A stretch of DNA of 64,000 nt, from assembly GCF_001522545.3 (NCBI RefSeq), contig NC_031776.1, positions 25,205,995 to 25,269,994 of the forward strand, in the 5' to 3' direction. Position numbers and translations under genes: made by a program. Below the pieces are notes generated by a model, which did no database searches, was not told the origin of the DNA, and was given only the letters and a program-made list of their open reading frames with translations. Below, one piece after another: positions 1 to 12,595 of the stretch. Source of the DNA: Parus major. Taxonomy: Eukaryota; Chordata; Aves; Passeriformes; Paridae. The number at the start of each line of letters is the position of its first letter. Position 1 is the first letter of the stretch.

Positions 1-999
1 TTTCCATAAAAATGGCAATTGAACAAGTTTGAGTGAGTGGGAGAACTCTGATGATGGGGCATGGGGGGGCACCCTGAGAGGTTGGAGAAACCTAAAAACT
101 CTTGATGTATCATAATGATGGGACTAGCAAAAACAATTGAGAAGATATAGAGGATTTAGATGACTAGAAGCACTGAAATAAGGTCAAAAAGACATTTCAG
201 ACTGAGAATAGCCATTTCAACACAATAAAAAAGGAAAGATCAAATTTAGGAACATAAAACACTCACATGGAAATAACTGAGGCAGAAATCAGGCAGCAAC
301 AGGAGCTGGGGGCAGTGTGGGGGTGAGATTGACAAGAGGCTTTGTGGAGAATGGCCATTGAGTAAAATATTTCCTACAGTGAGATGACAAAGAGACATTA
401 AAAGGATTGAGGAACATGAGTGGGGGTGTGAAACACCATGGGAATGGGAGAAATAACAGACTAGTACAATGACCAATCCACAGGTGACTTTGGATCCTGT
501 GGCACTTCTGATAACTTCAGGTTGTATAATAAATTACCTTGATATATTAAATTTCTACACAAGACACTCAGGAACACAGCCTCACTTAGGTAAATGCAAT
601 GTGTTCCCGAGCAAATGCTTTCCAAATTCCATCCTGACTGTCTTCAACTCTTGGGATAAATGTTGAAGCACAGCACAAAAATAGTGCAGACTGAGATAGG
701 AATATTACAGGTCTGCCAAACTTTTGCCTGCCAAATGGACTAGAGAATCAATATAAAAATAGATGAAATTGCATTTACTTATATGCCCCATGTATTTATT
801 TCACACCCAGTCCCCCAGCAGTCTTGTCTTCTCTCTAATTCTCTCTTTACTTTCTCTTAAATCTAATTTTCTTTGCAGCAGTTCAGCTCTAGATGCTACA
901 GATTTTTGTTTGTTTGCTTGTTTGTTTAGTGAATAATCATCCAAAACCTCTAGAGCATATCCTTTTCTAATCTAATGTGAAATGTTAAAAGCTGCTTAC
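1..999. other. non-coding DNA, no gene seen
   Basis: AT-rich unique-looking sequence. The open frames here (76 and 65 codons) are short, lack recognisable domains and have no supporting splice or poly(A) context. The only notable structure is a TTTG-type simple repeat at 903-929. I see no RNA gene or transposon remnant. Confidence 0.6.
903..929. repeat. (TTTG)n simple repeat
   Basis: Five TTTG-like units with one TTGC interruption. Short and imperfect; typical background microsatellite. Confidence 0.85.
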
Positions 1000-1039
1000 C
1001 AGCAAATTAGCTCTTTCCAAATTATGTGCACACCAGATC
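1000..1039 (-). other. candidate 40-nt internal exon (hypothetical)
   Basis: Read on the minus strand, this stretch is preceded by a T-rich tract ending ...gacttgtag and followed by G|gtaagcagc, a good donor. Entered with one base carried over from the previous exon (phase 1), it is open and would encode GSGVHIIWKELIC, leaving with two bases over. The next candidate upstream on the minus strand (1231-1281) leaves with exactly one base, so the two are phase-compatible. No protein family is recognised. Forty bases is short for an exon and such signals arise by chance in 64 kb, so this is a weak call that matters only together with 1231-1281. Confidence 0.15.
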
Positions 1040-1230
1040 CTACAAGTCAAATAAAATTAAACTGAAGTTTGGTTTCCACTTTAGTAGAGATAACTTAGAA
1101 ACTGGCCCTGGGGCACACAGTCAACTAACTGGCTGTCTGACTTAATAGCACAAAGCACATACTGTAATTATGCCCATCATTTCCTCTTAACCACTCATTG
1201 CTGCAAAATGAGCACTTCAGAGATGTTTAC

Positions 1231-1281
1231 CTGCTTTTTCAGGGATGAGATACACCATGACATTCTTCTGGCCAAACAGAG
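1231..1281 (-). other. candidate 51-nt internal coding exon (hypothetical)
   Basis: On the minus strand the segment follows ...ctgtgacttgcag and is followed by GCAG|gtaaacatc, a usable donor. With one base brought in from an upstream exon it is open throughout and reads LFGQKNVMVYLIPEKA, with one base left over (phase 1 in, phase 1 out, 17 codons). The peptide has a protein-like mix of hydrophobic and charged residues. The same frame meets a stop just upstream of the acceptor, which fits a real exon edge but is also expected by chance. The preceding start-containing candidate at 12263-12339 also leaves in phase 1, so the phases agree. Function unknown; I do not recognise the family. Confidence 0.22.
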
Positions 1282-2790
1282 CTGCAAGTCACAGCTTACA
1301 GCACACTGCTTTTCAGGAACATGCTTGAGGTGTTTGAGAGCTAAACATCACTCAACATGAATGGCAATAGCCCAGAACCTTTCTGCCTCCCCTAGCTGCA
1401 TTTTTCAACCCTTTCTGAACTTCATTTGGAGTATCCTGCTTATTTGCACAACGGTGTGCTAGAACAAGACCTTGTAAAGAATTTGATGGTTCAGATATTG
1501 CCTGACAAAGATTTCTCTGCTGCTTTGATTACAAATGATTTTTTATTCCAAAGTCTGGGTTTCTCTGTCTCATAATCAGTCTTTGTGGTGGAAATGCATC
1601 AGGAGAAAAAACTGCCCCATCCTTAAAGGGTGAAACCCCACCTCTGCTGAAATCAAGGGCTGTTTAACCCCATGCAGCCTGTACAAATTAAATGCAAGGA
1701 GAAAAGTAATGGGACAGATGAGAAAAGGGAGTTTCCTCACTTTGAGAAGCAGCCTGACTGTTTATCATCATTCACTCCAGACCAGAAACCTTCCACAGTG
1801 CAACAAGAAACTAACTCAGAGCAAAAAAATATGAGAGAAAGATGGAGAGCAAGACACTACAGCATTTTGTTATTAGTGGTACCAAACAGTCATAAACAAT
1901 AAACCCACCTTTCTCAATACCACCACATGAGCTCAAGCAATTATCCTGATCTGGATCTCACTTAGCTTCTGGTTCTCACAGGCTTTGGGCCAAGTCCATA
2001 GTGTCTGTTATCACCAGCACAGTATTTCTTTATGCAGGTTTTGCAGAGCAAGTGAGTGCCACTAATCAGACAAGGTGATTTCATAAGGACAAAGCAAATC
2101 CACATGATGGGCCTTTTCAAAAGACCAGCATGTTATCTATACAAAATTCTAAAGTTATTTCTAATAGTGGAGTTCCTTTAAACTTGATTGTCAAAATACA
2201 CCTAAAATGCACCTGTGAGGCTGAAGCTATTCATAAATCATAGTAAACATTTTCAGCTGGAAAAAAAAAGTTTTAAAGTGTTGTAAAATTATAGAAGAGA
2301 GTTTTAGAATAGAAGCAGCTCCGTTTAAGGTACACCTGAAGGGATTTTCTTTCAAAAAGACTTTATGAGAGAAAAATCAGTTCATATTAACTAAATTTTA
2401 ATATGGGGAGTTGGGAGGTTTGTGTTTGTCTGTTTGTTTGGGGGGGCTGCAGGTTTCTTTTTTGTTTGTTTGGTTGGTTGATTTGTTTTGTTTTGTTTTT
2501 TTCTTAGTTTGACCAGAAGTCCATGAGTTTTACTGCTTGGGCCCTGGTAGAAATGCCATTTTTATAAACAATGTGTTGCCAGAATATATGCCTAATAAAA
2601 CAGTGCGGTTTCATGATATAGTTTTAAGACTGCTAACCTTGTCAGTGATTAATTCAGCCTCTCTGAAGTGGAATGCAAAGCAGAATATCAAGGAAGATAG
2701 ATAGTAATCAATCAATATTGTAAATCACTACTAAAATCCACAGACAGCACAAATGTGGAGTAACAGAAACACCTTTATATGGAATTCATG
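1282..2790. other. non-coding DNA, no gene seen
   Basis: AT-rich, no domain-bearing open frame. It contains the T/G-rich low-complexity tract at 2418-2503, and nothing else I can support. Confidence 0.6.
2418..2503. repeat. T/G-rich low-complexity tract
   Basis: Runs of TTTG, TTGG and TTTTG units interrupted by a G7 run and a short ctgcag. Simple-sequence DNA, no coding meaning seen. Confidence 0.85.
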
Positions 2791-2866
2791 TCAAAGCAGC
2801 AGTGCTCTGGCACCCTGGGGTTCAATTATATCTACAGTGGTTCTGTATAGGATTAGTCTCACATCT
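2791..2866 (-). other. candidate terminal coding exon with stop (hypothetical)
   Basis: Read on the minus strand, a long pyrimidine tract (about 2867-2905) ends in cctcccag, one of the strongest acceptor-like sequences in the window. After it, the frame needing one base (phase 2 entry) is open for 24 codons, starting DVRLILYRTTVD and ending ARALLL before a TGA at 2791-2793. The open frame also runs upstream through the pyrimidine tract to 2994, so openness alone proves nothing; the support is the acceptor. No family is recognised. No close poly(A) signal was seen on the minus strand below 2791; the nearest tttatt is near 1540. It could equally be a decoy acceptor. Confidence 0.2.
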
Positions 2867-5800
2867 CTGGGAGGGTGGAGAGAACGGGAGAGGAGAAGGA
2901 GAATGTCACCCAGAATTGCCAAACCTTGGATGAAAAATGTAGGTGTGAGCATTCCTTCTGGAACTTTAAAGTGAGTTTCATTCAAATGAAACAATCCAAT
3001 AAATAATACCTTGCAGCTGACTTTGAAATGTTCGCACTGGTGTTACTGAATTCTACAGCTGCAAACTTTCATCCCCACCATGAATGACATGCCATAATTA
3101 TATTTTTTTCAAGGTTCTCTATATATGTTGATTTATTTTTTTAATTTCTCTTTCATTAATAGCCTTTTTCTTCCTTGGCAAGATAAGGTGATCTGAAAAA
3201 TGCCCACCGGCTTATTCAGTAACCCTGTTTTTATGGTGTGACAATACCAATAATAAAAACTAATTTCCTCCTCTGATTTCTTCATACATACAAAGCAAAG
3301 ATTACTTCTGCTGTGCATGAAAGCTATTGAGAATGCAAAGGCCATCGAATAACTGGTCCAAAACACACGCATATTTTTTCATCTTCTCTTTAAAAGCTCA
3401 CTTTTTAATCCATTAACAATCACAAACAGCAAACTGAGTCACGGGTGGTTTAGGTTCCCCTGTTGTGGTATGTCAGTGCTGTAACTGATTGCCAGTTAAC
3501 TTGTGTTAGCCAGCCAGTTCAGTAAGCCACAAACATCCATCTCTGGGAATAAATGTTTGCAGACTGTCTATACTAGCATTTACAAATGCATTATCTAACC
3601 AGAGTTAATTCCAGCCATCCTTTAACAAAATTAAATCTAGTGTAGAGAAGAGCTCTGTTATCACTTCTCCTCGTACATCTGCTTCTTGGAATGTTTAGAT
3701 GTGTTGTTTGTTACTGACAGCATTGCATTACAAACTCTCGCTCTGGGGCTTCCCTGGAGCTGGCCTTGACTATCTTTGCTTCTTATGTTTTTTGGTTTCC
3801 ATGACTGCTTTTTTCTCTGTGATACCTCCTGAGAGCCCTTCCTGAGCCCACGTGTGGTTAAGCTGTCTGGCACAAGTCTTTGTTTTGCCAGTAGGGGTGG
3901 CCTGCTCCTCTTCATGGTGTATGTACACACCTTGATGTACATCAGCACCAGAAAAAGGGCTGTGGATTTATGTGATGTACTGTTTCTACATCCCTAAATG
4001 TACCTTTCCAAAGTGAGGGTTAAGGAAGGGCATTCAGACATAAGAAAAAGTTCTTTCCCCAGAAAGATTATGAAATGTCTAGATGACATGGCAGGAAGAT
4101 GAGGGAGAAAAGACACAAGGCATATCCTGTGGTCCTTGATTTTGGCTGTTGAAGGAAGACAGGAAAATGGGAGAGATAAGGGAAGTAATAGAGTAATGGC
4201 TGGAAACAATCAGGAAAAAGTGAAAGAAGAGCAGGTTAAGTCAGGATGGTAGCCAAGTGCATTTTCCGGTGGATGTGGGAAGTGGTGCTCATGCTTTTGC
4301 TGCCATCTTCCAAGGCTGTTAAGCACTGAGGGAGGTAGCAACATGTAGTAGTAATATGTGGCAGTAAAAAGGTCATAATAAGTAGTCTTACGTGGACTAA
4401 AAAGATGTTTCACCCCCAAGTTCACTGTGAGTATCCCAAAGAAGCTGTGGAGATCTGTGCTTTAAAGCCAAGACACATTGACCACTGAGCCTCTGTGTGA
4501 AAGGACAGGTTATGAAAAGTAGCACTACACAAGAAAACATCTTTAGGAATGAGTCAAGAGGATTCAGTGATTCAGGAAGAGGTGGTAATCCAAGCTTGTA
4601 CCTGTATAAACATATAGTTTGAACATGTTTACAACCCCTTTAAGCAGAACATGGCTTCTCTTCACTAAAATGCCTCCAGACAGCCCCAGGGCTGCTTAGG
4701 TAGGGACATAAATGGTTTGTGATGCTGAGGGTCCCACTGACAAATTGCCAGGAGGCTGAGTCACGCTTAATTTGCATATAAATTGCAACCATTTTTATCA
4801 AATATAAATGCACACAATCATAATAGAGCATTTGCTTATTCTTCCTTCTCCTTTGAGAGATGAATACAAATTGTTTGCCTTTAATATTAAATAGGTGCAC
4901 CATCTCAACATTGAAAAAAAGGAGGAGGAGGAGAAGATGTTTGCAGTGGAACCTCACTTTGGATCCTGCAAACCAGGTCTGACCAAGCACAGGTTTAGTG
5001 GATATTTACATGAACCATTTGATACCTTCAGATAAACAAAAGGTGAACAAATTCAAGCCAAGGGACCTGCCAGATTAGTTGCACAACTACCAGAAAGTTC
5101 AGTCCAGATGCAAAACTTAATTTTGCCTGAGATTTATACTGAACTCAAGCCTGATTACTATGACAATTAGGGCTCTGTGGGGTTCAGTCATCTTTATCTT
5201 TGACTGTGACACAGGTTAAGAATATTGCTATTAGCTTCTAATCATGCGTAGTGATAATAATCCCTTCTTATAAAGTGCCGAGGGCTGTGAGGAGACAGAA
5301 GGAAACCCAGCTGGCATGAGGCCAGCAGCAAGAAATCACCCTTACAAGGCCAGAGGGAAGGATGCTGATGAGTAGCACTTGGAGCCTCTGCAAAGAGATC
5401 AAGAGAGAAGGCACTACAGCTAAGAGGTAAGGAGAAAAATATTGTATCCATGAGCCCAGGACAGAGAAAGTTTTCATTTGTGCATAGGAAACATGGAATT
5501 AGGTGAATGCACATTGGCAGCAGCAAAGAATCTCTCTGTGTAGTGGATGAATTTGTACAGCCTCATCTTTGCCTCCTCACATTGTCACATTTCCTTTTTG
5601 CTACTGAGTTTTCTTTCACAATTTGGAAGAATCTCTTTGTCTCTTTCCTTTTAGCTTGCAGTTAACATTTCCTTCTCCCTTGTGAGGAAACCCCTATACA
5701 TGTGGCTTCTTTTTCTTCACAGCCAGTGCTGTGAAGATACTAAGGGCTAAATTTGGCTCTGAGCAGTGTGTCCTAGCAGACTCTTCCAAACTGCACTAAT

Positions 5801-8800
5801 AGCTTCCCCAGGTTCATGGAAAGCCTGCCTTTTTTTTCCCACTGGCAACAATGGAAGAAACTACAGACAAATTGCTACCAGTACTGTTTGCAGAGGATGA
5901 ATCCGTGTATGTGGAGCTCTGGAGATCATTTACTGAAGTGCCTCTCCCCACCTTCCAATAAAAACAGTGACCAAAAGGTGAAGAAGAAATTAAGTTCCAC
6001 AGTCCAAGCACAACCTCCCCTATTGTCATCTCCAACCCTGGCAATGTGGTGAAATCAAATGTTTATACAGACATACAGCTTGAGGTGTAGGTGATGCCAA
6101 ATTAGAATCCCACATGTAAATTTCTTTGCCAGCTTCTAAATACCTAAGGATATTCATGGCAAAGGACCTGCCTTCCTTCTTTCTAGATTACCATATCAAT
6201 TGTCACAGCAGGGGATTTAGTAAAAGGGACATGTGTTTTCTGGATGACATAAAATTTAAAGTGTCTCTCAGAGGACTTCCTTTGAACCTGCTTTGTAGCC
6301 TTTAGCTCATTTCTTGCTTATTGTGCAGCAATTTATATCAAAACTAGTAGTCAAAGATGGGTTGCTGTGATTTACATGCTTCTGGCAGTGCAAGAGGGCT
6401 TCAATATATAAATGAGAATAAAGTCAGGTATTTCAAGCACCTGCCTGAGAATCAGTATTGCAAGAGTGTTTCTAGCTGTGGCTTAGTCTCACCAGGGAGA
6501 AATAAATGCCATAGGCAAAAGAACTGGAGAAAAAAACACCAGGAAGGGAGAAAGTTTGCTGCTCTCCTTTTTCCAAAATTGTGGGATTTAATATCCTCTG
6601 AACACCACAAAGTTTTGCTTGTTACCCATTTACACATTGAACAGTCTTGGCCTTCGGTATCACTGTAAATAGCATGATTAAATGGTACTCTGCACCTCAA
6701 GTAATAGTGATCAATACATACAGCAATGGCCAGCAGTCTGACTTTTCATCATTCCAGAGCTGCTCCCTAAAACGTCTAGACATTTATAATTGCAACTTGT
6801 TGCTACATAAGCAGTAAATTAGTGCTAAGGCTAGGAAAGAAAATGTTATTTACAGCAAAAAGGTCATTCCTTCAAAAGGAGTCTTCTGTCATACATCTGC
6901 CCTAAGTATATTTGTTACATGCAATTTGTACATTGCTAAATTATATCAACAGGAGGCTATTGAAAAAAATTCTAAACCCAGCAGCAAAAACATTAATTAT
7001 ACAAAATGTCTAAATAGCAAATTGAACTGGGAGTATTATCAAGAGAAAAAAAATTAATCTTTAACTACAAATAAGTTAAATTATGTGTGTCAAGAAGTCA
7101 AATGTACCAAACAGGCAAGAGAAAATCCCAGAGAAGGATATTTTTGGGCCTGGCTTTATGTTTTTGCCTGGTCTCTATGCCAAGGCTGACAGCCCACCCT
7201 GAGTTACTTGACACAGGAGAGGAAAAGGATCTTACATGGAGCCCAACCATCACCAGCTAAAGTGATTCTTGCATCCTCAGGCAGAGCTGCTGAGGTTGAT
7301 GATGCCTTTTACCCACAGTTTAAAACCTCCAGGCAAGGACAAGCCCTAAGGCTAATCAGCTGTGTGGTGTGACAGGAGCCAGCAGCAAGAGACCTCTGGC
7401 AAACCTGCACTGTACCCTCGGGGTGACCTCACTGCCACACCTCTTGCTCATCACACCTTTAGGGACCTCATGTCTCAAGGTATTTCCACAGAGAGGTTAT
7501 AGGGCTCCTCTGCTGTGGCTGACACCCTTCTTGGGTTGCTTTTCTCAGTGAGGTGAGCCCTTTCATCTTCAGGTGGATGGAGCTGCACAACCCCTTTTAA
7601 TACTGATAAAACCCCCAGGGCCCTTCCATTTCTCCTTTCCATCCTTTGTTATATCAATACAAGATGAGACCTCACTGACTTTCTTACCCCAGGGTTAAGA
7701 TATTGAGTCCAGTGGAATCAATAAACACCAGCTGCTGTGGGCAGCACATATGCTCTTTCCCTTTCTGGGGAATAAGAAATGCTACTCTATCTTGTTCAAA
7801 CTAAACAATCCCAGGCACTAATCCCATTTCTTAATGACACCACTATAACTTCATATTACTTTATCACTTGGGGATTTGACACTGTAACATTTTATATTAT
7901 TCTTAGCTAAGTCTAGAAAAAAATTGAGCCTTTCTTATTGTCCATTTGTTGAAAACATCTTAATCCTAAAATAATATGAGAACCTCTTTTTCGCCGTAGT
8001 CTATAATGCATTAATATTTTAAGTAGACTGGATGGTAGCTGTAAAGTTTCAGTAAAAAAATAGTTTACTCAAATAAAAAAGATGACATAATGGGCATTAA
8101 CAATAAATAAACTACTTTTATTTTTTTCAAGTAATTCTAGAGAAGTTAACAATACAAAATAATGATGACTCTTAAATCAATACAAATTTGCTGTCCTTAT
8201 AATTCTTGTTTTCCTTCTGATAGCTATAAGTTTTGGTTGTTATTTTAAAGTATATAGAATCTGATTTTTTCAAGCAAATATTCCCCAATTATATATTTCA
8301 GATGGAGCTTTTTGATAGCCTTGGTTTTTGACTGTTTAAATACATCACTAGGAAAAAATTAAACATGAAAAATTGAACTTTGTAAATGCTCTAGTGAGAA
8401 GATGGCACATTTTCCCTCAAAGGCATGTAATAAGAAACACTGTTTGACCAGTTAAGCAAGAAGAAATAAAATCTTCACAGCCTATTGCAAAACTTGCTGC
8501 AGTCAATAGAAACAGACCTATTAACATCAAAGGGGTTTAGGTTATCTCTGTACTGAATAAGTGTTTGTATTATTAGAATGGTCAGGGACAAAGGGAATTA
8601 GTTGTTACTGATAGGACAGAAATTTAGCCATCTCCTTTGTTTTTCCTTCAGGACACATTGCCTTTGGCTGTATGAGCTTTGAGAGGCACAAGGGCTTCTC
8701 AAAGACTCAGGATAGGTAATTTTGATTTCTTTTCTTTTCCTTCCCATGAAAATGAGGGAGAATACTCTCCTGTGATAGAACCAGGCCATGTGTTTTATTG

Positions 8801-11800
8801 CCTGCTGTCTAGAAAAAGCCTCAAATGTCAGTTTAACTCCAGAAATTTAAATAAACAAAATTTCTTTTGATGGAAGTAAAGATGTTCCTCCACCATGCAC
8901 AAGCTCTGTGAGAGAGCAGGCCACAGTCACACCATCTGTGTTTCATGTCCAAGTGACAGACCACGGCTCCTGCTGCTGCTCCTGGAGAAAGCTGACTTGG
9001 GTGTGCTGAGCTGTACAGTGCAGGGCTCCACCAGTGACACAGCAAACACACCTCAAGTCAGAGGGTGTGAATGTCCACTCGCCTATCACGCACCCACATC
9101 ACTGTAACTTTGCTTCAGCACCCCACAGAAAGGTTCTCAAAGGCCCTGCTCTGTATGAAAGCACTCACTTTTGACCCAATAAAACCCAAACTTAATTTAG
9201 CTTTGGTGCAGTTTCTTAGATAAAATTACCTCAGCTGCCTTCTTTGGCTTCTGTGCTTTTTGTTGCTTCCTAGTCAGAAATGTCTGATCATGACTGTGAG
9301 CTGTTTGTCACTTCACAGGTCTGTGCTCCTCTTCAGCCACAGGTACATGCAGCAGTAGATTTGTCTTTGCTCTGCTTCTGTTACCACAAAAATCAACAAA
9401 TGTGTTTTAACTTCTTGTAATAAGAGTCTATTGACTTCCCAAGAAAGGTGCTCTCCACCTTGTGCTTGACTCAGTGCATTAAGCTGTAAACCTAAAAAAA
9501 AAAAAAGTGAACTGTGTTTCCCTTGAAAAAGAAAATAGAAAGACCTTTTTGAAAAAAGCAGAGGAAAGGTCCCTTAATGGACTTAGACTGCATTAAAGCT
9601 GTTATAAAATACCATACAGCTTATTATACTCCTGCCATTTTTATTGAGTAAGCAAAAAAAATCCCAAACAAACAGCCTCTAAAATACATTAAAATCTATT
9701 TTCATATCACCTGAGTTAACATTTAAGTATTTTTTCTTTATTTTCTATCTGTTTTTCTTCCTTTCTTTTTAATTTACTTTTGTATTGCTACATTAGGTGT
9801 TAGGAGCAACAGTTTCCATACAAGGTGATGGCCACCCAGCTTATAGATTTCTCATTCAGTTATGCCATGACATATCAAAGAAGTAAAAATATTAAAAATC
9901 AATTCAGTGCCATTGATATTAGTAGCAGCAAAGACTTTAAATGCGTGAGTCAGCATTACACCAGCTGAAAGATCACACCTTGGATATATCAGGTACCACA
10001 GCAAGAAAAAGGGGCAGTAATTAATCAGGTGGAAGTTTTTTTTTTAACAGTGACCTGACAGGAGCTGGTGACCAGCTGAACATGTATGTCTGGGAGAGGT
10101 CATCATCACTGTGGGGACAGCACACACTCAAACACACACACCCTCATGCTGAGCACAAAATAAAGTGTCAGGATTCCCTTTTCCTCCAAGCCAGGTTGAT
10201 TCAGTAGGTCGGTTTGAGGGAATGATTGCTTGGATTATCTCTCAATGCCCCATTCTACTTTTAATAGCAGGTATAAAAATTTTATCTGATTTTCTACTTT
10301 CCTCTTTTGAAATATTAACCATTGATAAATTATTAAACTAAATATAAAGTGGTACAAATGTACATAGATTTCATAAAGAAGTCTGCTTAGGCAGGCGACA
10401 TAATGGGACTGCTTCTGCCACCCAAACAGATCAAAAACCAGCTCCCCTTCTCTTTTCTTTTTTTTTTCCTCTTTTTTTTTTTTTTATGCCCATTGGCCCA
10501 GGTATTTCCAAGGTAGCTGCAACTTAAGCTGCCTGTTTTTCTCAAAAGGTTAATATTAAGGGGCCCCAAGAAGCCTATTCATGCACCCTAAAACAGTTTC
10601 AGTACATTTTTGCTTTGAACCACCCAACATTCAACTAAGCTGCTCTTAAGAGACCCCAGCAGTAGAGACTATGAGACCTCCCCTACTTGTTAGCACTGTA
10701 ACAATTTTTTGTCCCTTGAGGTCTAACTGAACTACATCCCTGGTGGTCTCATCAGCCTGATATCCTTTGCTTTATGCTCATATAAAAAAAAGAAATCTAA
10801 ATGAAATACCATAGCTATTCTTGTGCCTTCATCTTTATCCTCTTTTCCTTCTGACAACTCAAGTCAGGTTATGTCCCCACAGCTCATACCCTTAAAAGCT
10901 TTGGTCACTCTCTGCCCACTTTCCTGGGATTCCTTTAAATGGTGTTTGTGGAGGGAGCTGAAACTACATGACCACAGCAATGTGTTCCTCATGGTGAACT
11001 GCATCCCACAGTGGGTCCAGTCACCTGGACAATCAAATCCCACTTGGGACCCTGGCCACAAGACACAAGGAGGAATATGATAGCTGTGAATTGCAACTCC
11101 TAAGCACTATCCTGCAAAGCAAAATATTGATGTTTCATGATGTGGCAGACGTTGTTCCATTGGTCCCCGAAATGCCAAGAATTCTACCATAAAGAGGAGG
11201 AAAAATACTATTTTATAGTCATTACAATTGCAAAAAATCAGGAAATACAGAAAAAGGGGACATTATGTCAGCTCTTAGCAACAGGAGAAAAACTTGCAGC
11301 TCACTCAGGCACTGTATTATGGACTTCAAAGAGACACTGTGTAAATCATTTGAGATCCAGCCTAAATGCCACAGTGGGTATTGCTTGTCCTTACATAATT
11401 CCAGTAGCTTTAGCACTATAAAGAAAAATGTAAAATCTGGCCTTAATTTGTATTTGTATTTGAAACCTGGTAAATTACCCTGGATATTAGCTGTATTAAG
11501 TTACCATGAAAATATAAGCCTTAACAAAAGTAATTAGCACTCATACCTTGTTTTACATTGGCAATGCACTTTGTGGATAAGAGAATAACAGTGGTATTAA
11601 AATCATGCATGTTGTGCTTTATCAGACTTGTGTATTATAGCCCTTCAGGTTAAAGGGTTCAGAATAATGAAAGAAAATCCAGGTACAATTTCCTGCTGCT
11701 GTTTTACTGTAATATCAAATCCTTGCAGAGTTAACTCTTTACTTGCTAGATCCCCTATGTGTTTGCAGTTTCAAGTTGCTATGAGATCATTTGCAGTACT

Positions 11801-12262
11801 GATGCAACTTTTTGCTTCCTTCAAGAATTATGGGAAGTGTCAAGTATGAAAAAAGTGGGAATACAGATATAGAAACTGGTAGCAGAAATCTATCTGGATT
11901 TCTTTCCCCATTTTTAAAATGAGCAATATTTTGCTTTGAAGACCATAGGCAGAAGGATCGCTGCATATTCAGGGGGATGTGCTTGCACCTCTATTTTTTG
12001 CATGTTTTTTTTTTTATTTCTGCCTTTCCCTACAACGAAAGGTAGTAAGCAGAACTGCTGCCCTTCCCCACACTTGCCATAAATCACCCCTTTTTGTGTG
12101 GCAGGGCATTTACTGGAAACACGGTTATAGTGGCAAAAATGCTCATATGCAGCTCATTTCTGGGCTAATTAAACCAAGATACAACTGGGCTGTGAAGTGG
12201 CTGATGGGAATCCCAAGCCAAATCAGGGTTACCTGAGTGCAGGCTCTGGAAATATGACTTAC
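2867..12262. other. 9.4 kb of non-coding DNA, no gene supported
   Basis: AT-rich DNA. All open frames are below 120 codons and none carries a recognisable domain. Minor structures are a (GGA)4 run at 4921-4933 and a polypyrimidine run at 10443-10485. A 27-nt stretch at 11025-11051 has splice-like edges on the minus strand but is too short to support. No transposon fragment is recognised by eye, though old ones may be hidden. Confidence 0.55.
10443..10485. repeat. polypyrimidine (T-rich) tract
   Basis: About 43 bases of nearly pure pyrimidine, mainly T with a few C. Low-complexity sequence. Confidence 0.85.
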
Positions 12263-12339
12263 CTTTTCTGCTGTACAACACTGCAAAATTACTTCTTGAG
12301 TCAGCACTCATCTTCACTGTTTCAGCTCAGCTGGACTCC
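12263..12339 (-). other. candidate spliced exon with start codon (hypothetical minus-strand gene)
   Basis: On the minus strand the 77-nt segment is preceded by gatttttgttcttctcttag, a near-ideal polypyrimidine tract and acceptor, and followed by AAAAG|gtaagtcat, a near-consensus donor. It holds an ATG (12309-12311) in the context gtgaagATGa; the same frame has a TGA about 16 bases upstream, so this would be the first ATG of the frame. The open part encodes MSADSRSNFAVLYSRK and leaves with one base over (phase 1). That pattern fits a second exon carrying the 5' UTR end and the first 16 codons. I do not recognise the protein. It could also be a non-coding RNA exon or a chance pairing of good splice signals. 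The CpG island at 20650-20960, about 8.3 kb upstream in the minus-strand sense, is a possible promoter. Confidence 0.35.
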
Positions 12340-12568
12340 CTAAGAGAAGAACAAAAATCTAAGGTTGCTCAGAGCTCAAGGCTTTCCCTGAGGAGGATAT
12401 CAGATAATAAAGACAGCAACCAAAATAATCTAGGACCTTTTACCATTAAAAAAATTATTTCATTGACCACCATATAACATATCACATTTTCTGACACATG
12501 TAAAATTAAATGAAAGCAAGTTATCTTTAATGTTCTCTCAACTTAAAAATAAACATTTCATGAGTGCG

Positions 12569-12595
12569 CTATATATATATACACCATATATATAT
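12569..12595. repeat. (AT)n simple repeat, two runs
   Basis: Two TA runs separated by caccat. The whole block is nearly self-complementary and could form a small cruciform. Confidence 0.85.

Noticed and set aside
11025..11051. 27-nt minus-strand microexon-like piece
   Set aside because: Good edges (tcttgtggccag and CCAG|gtgact) but too short to distinguish from chance.
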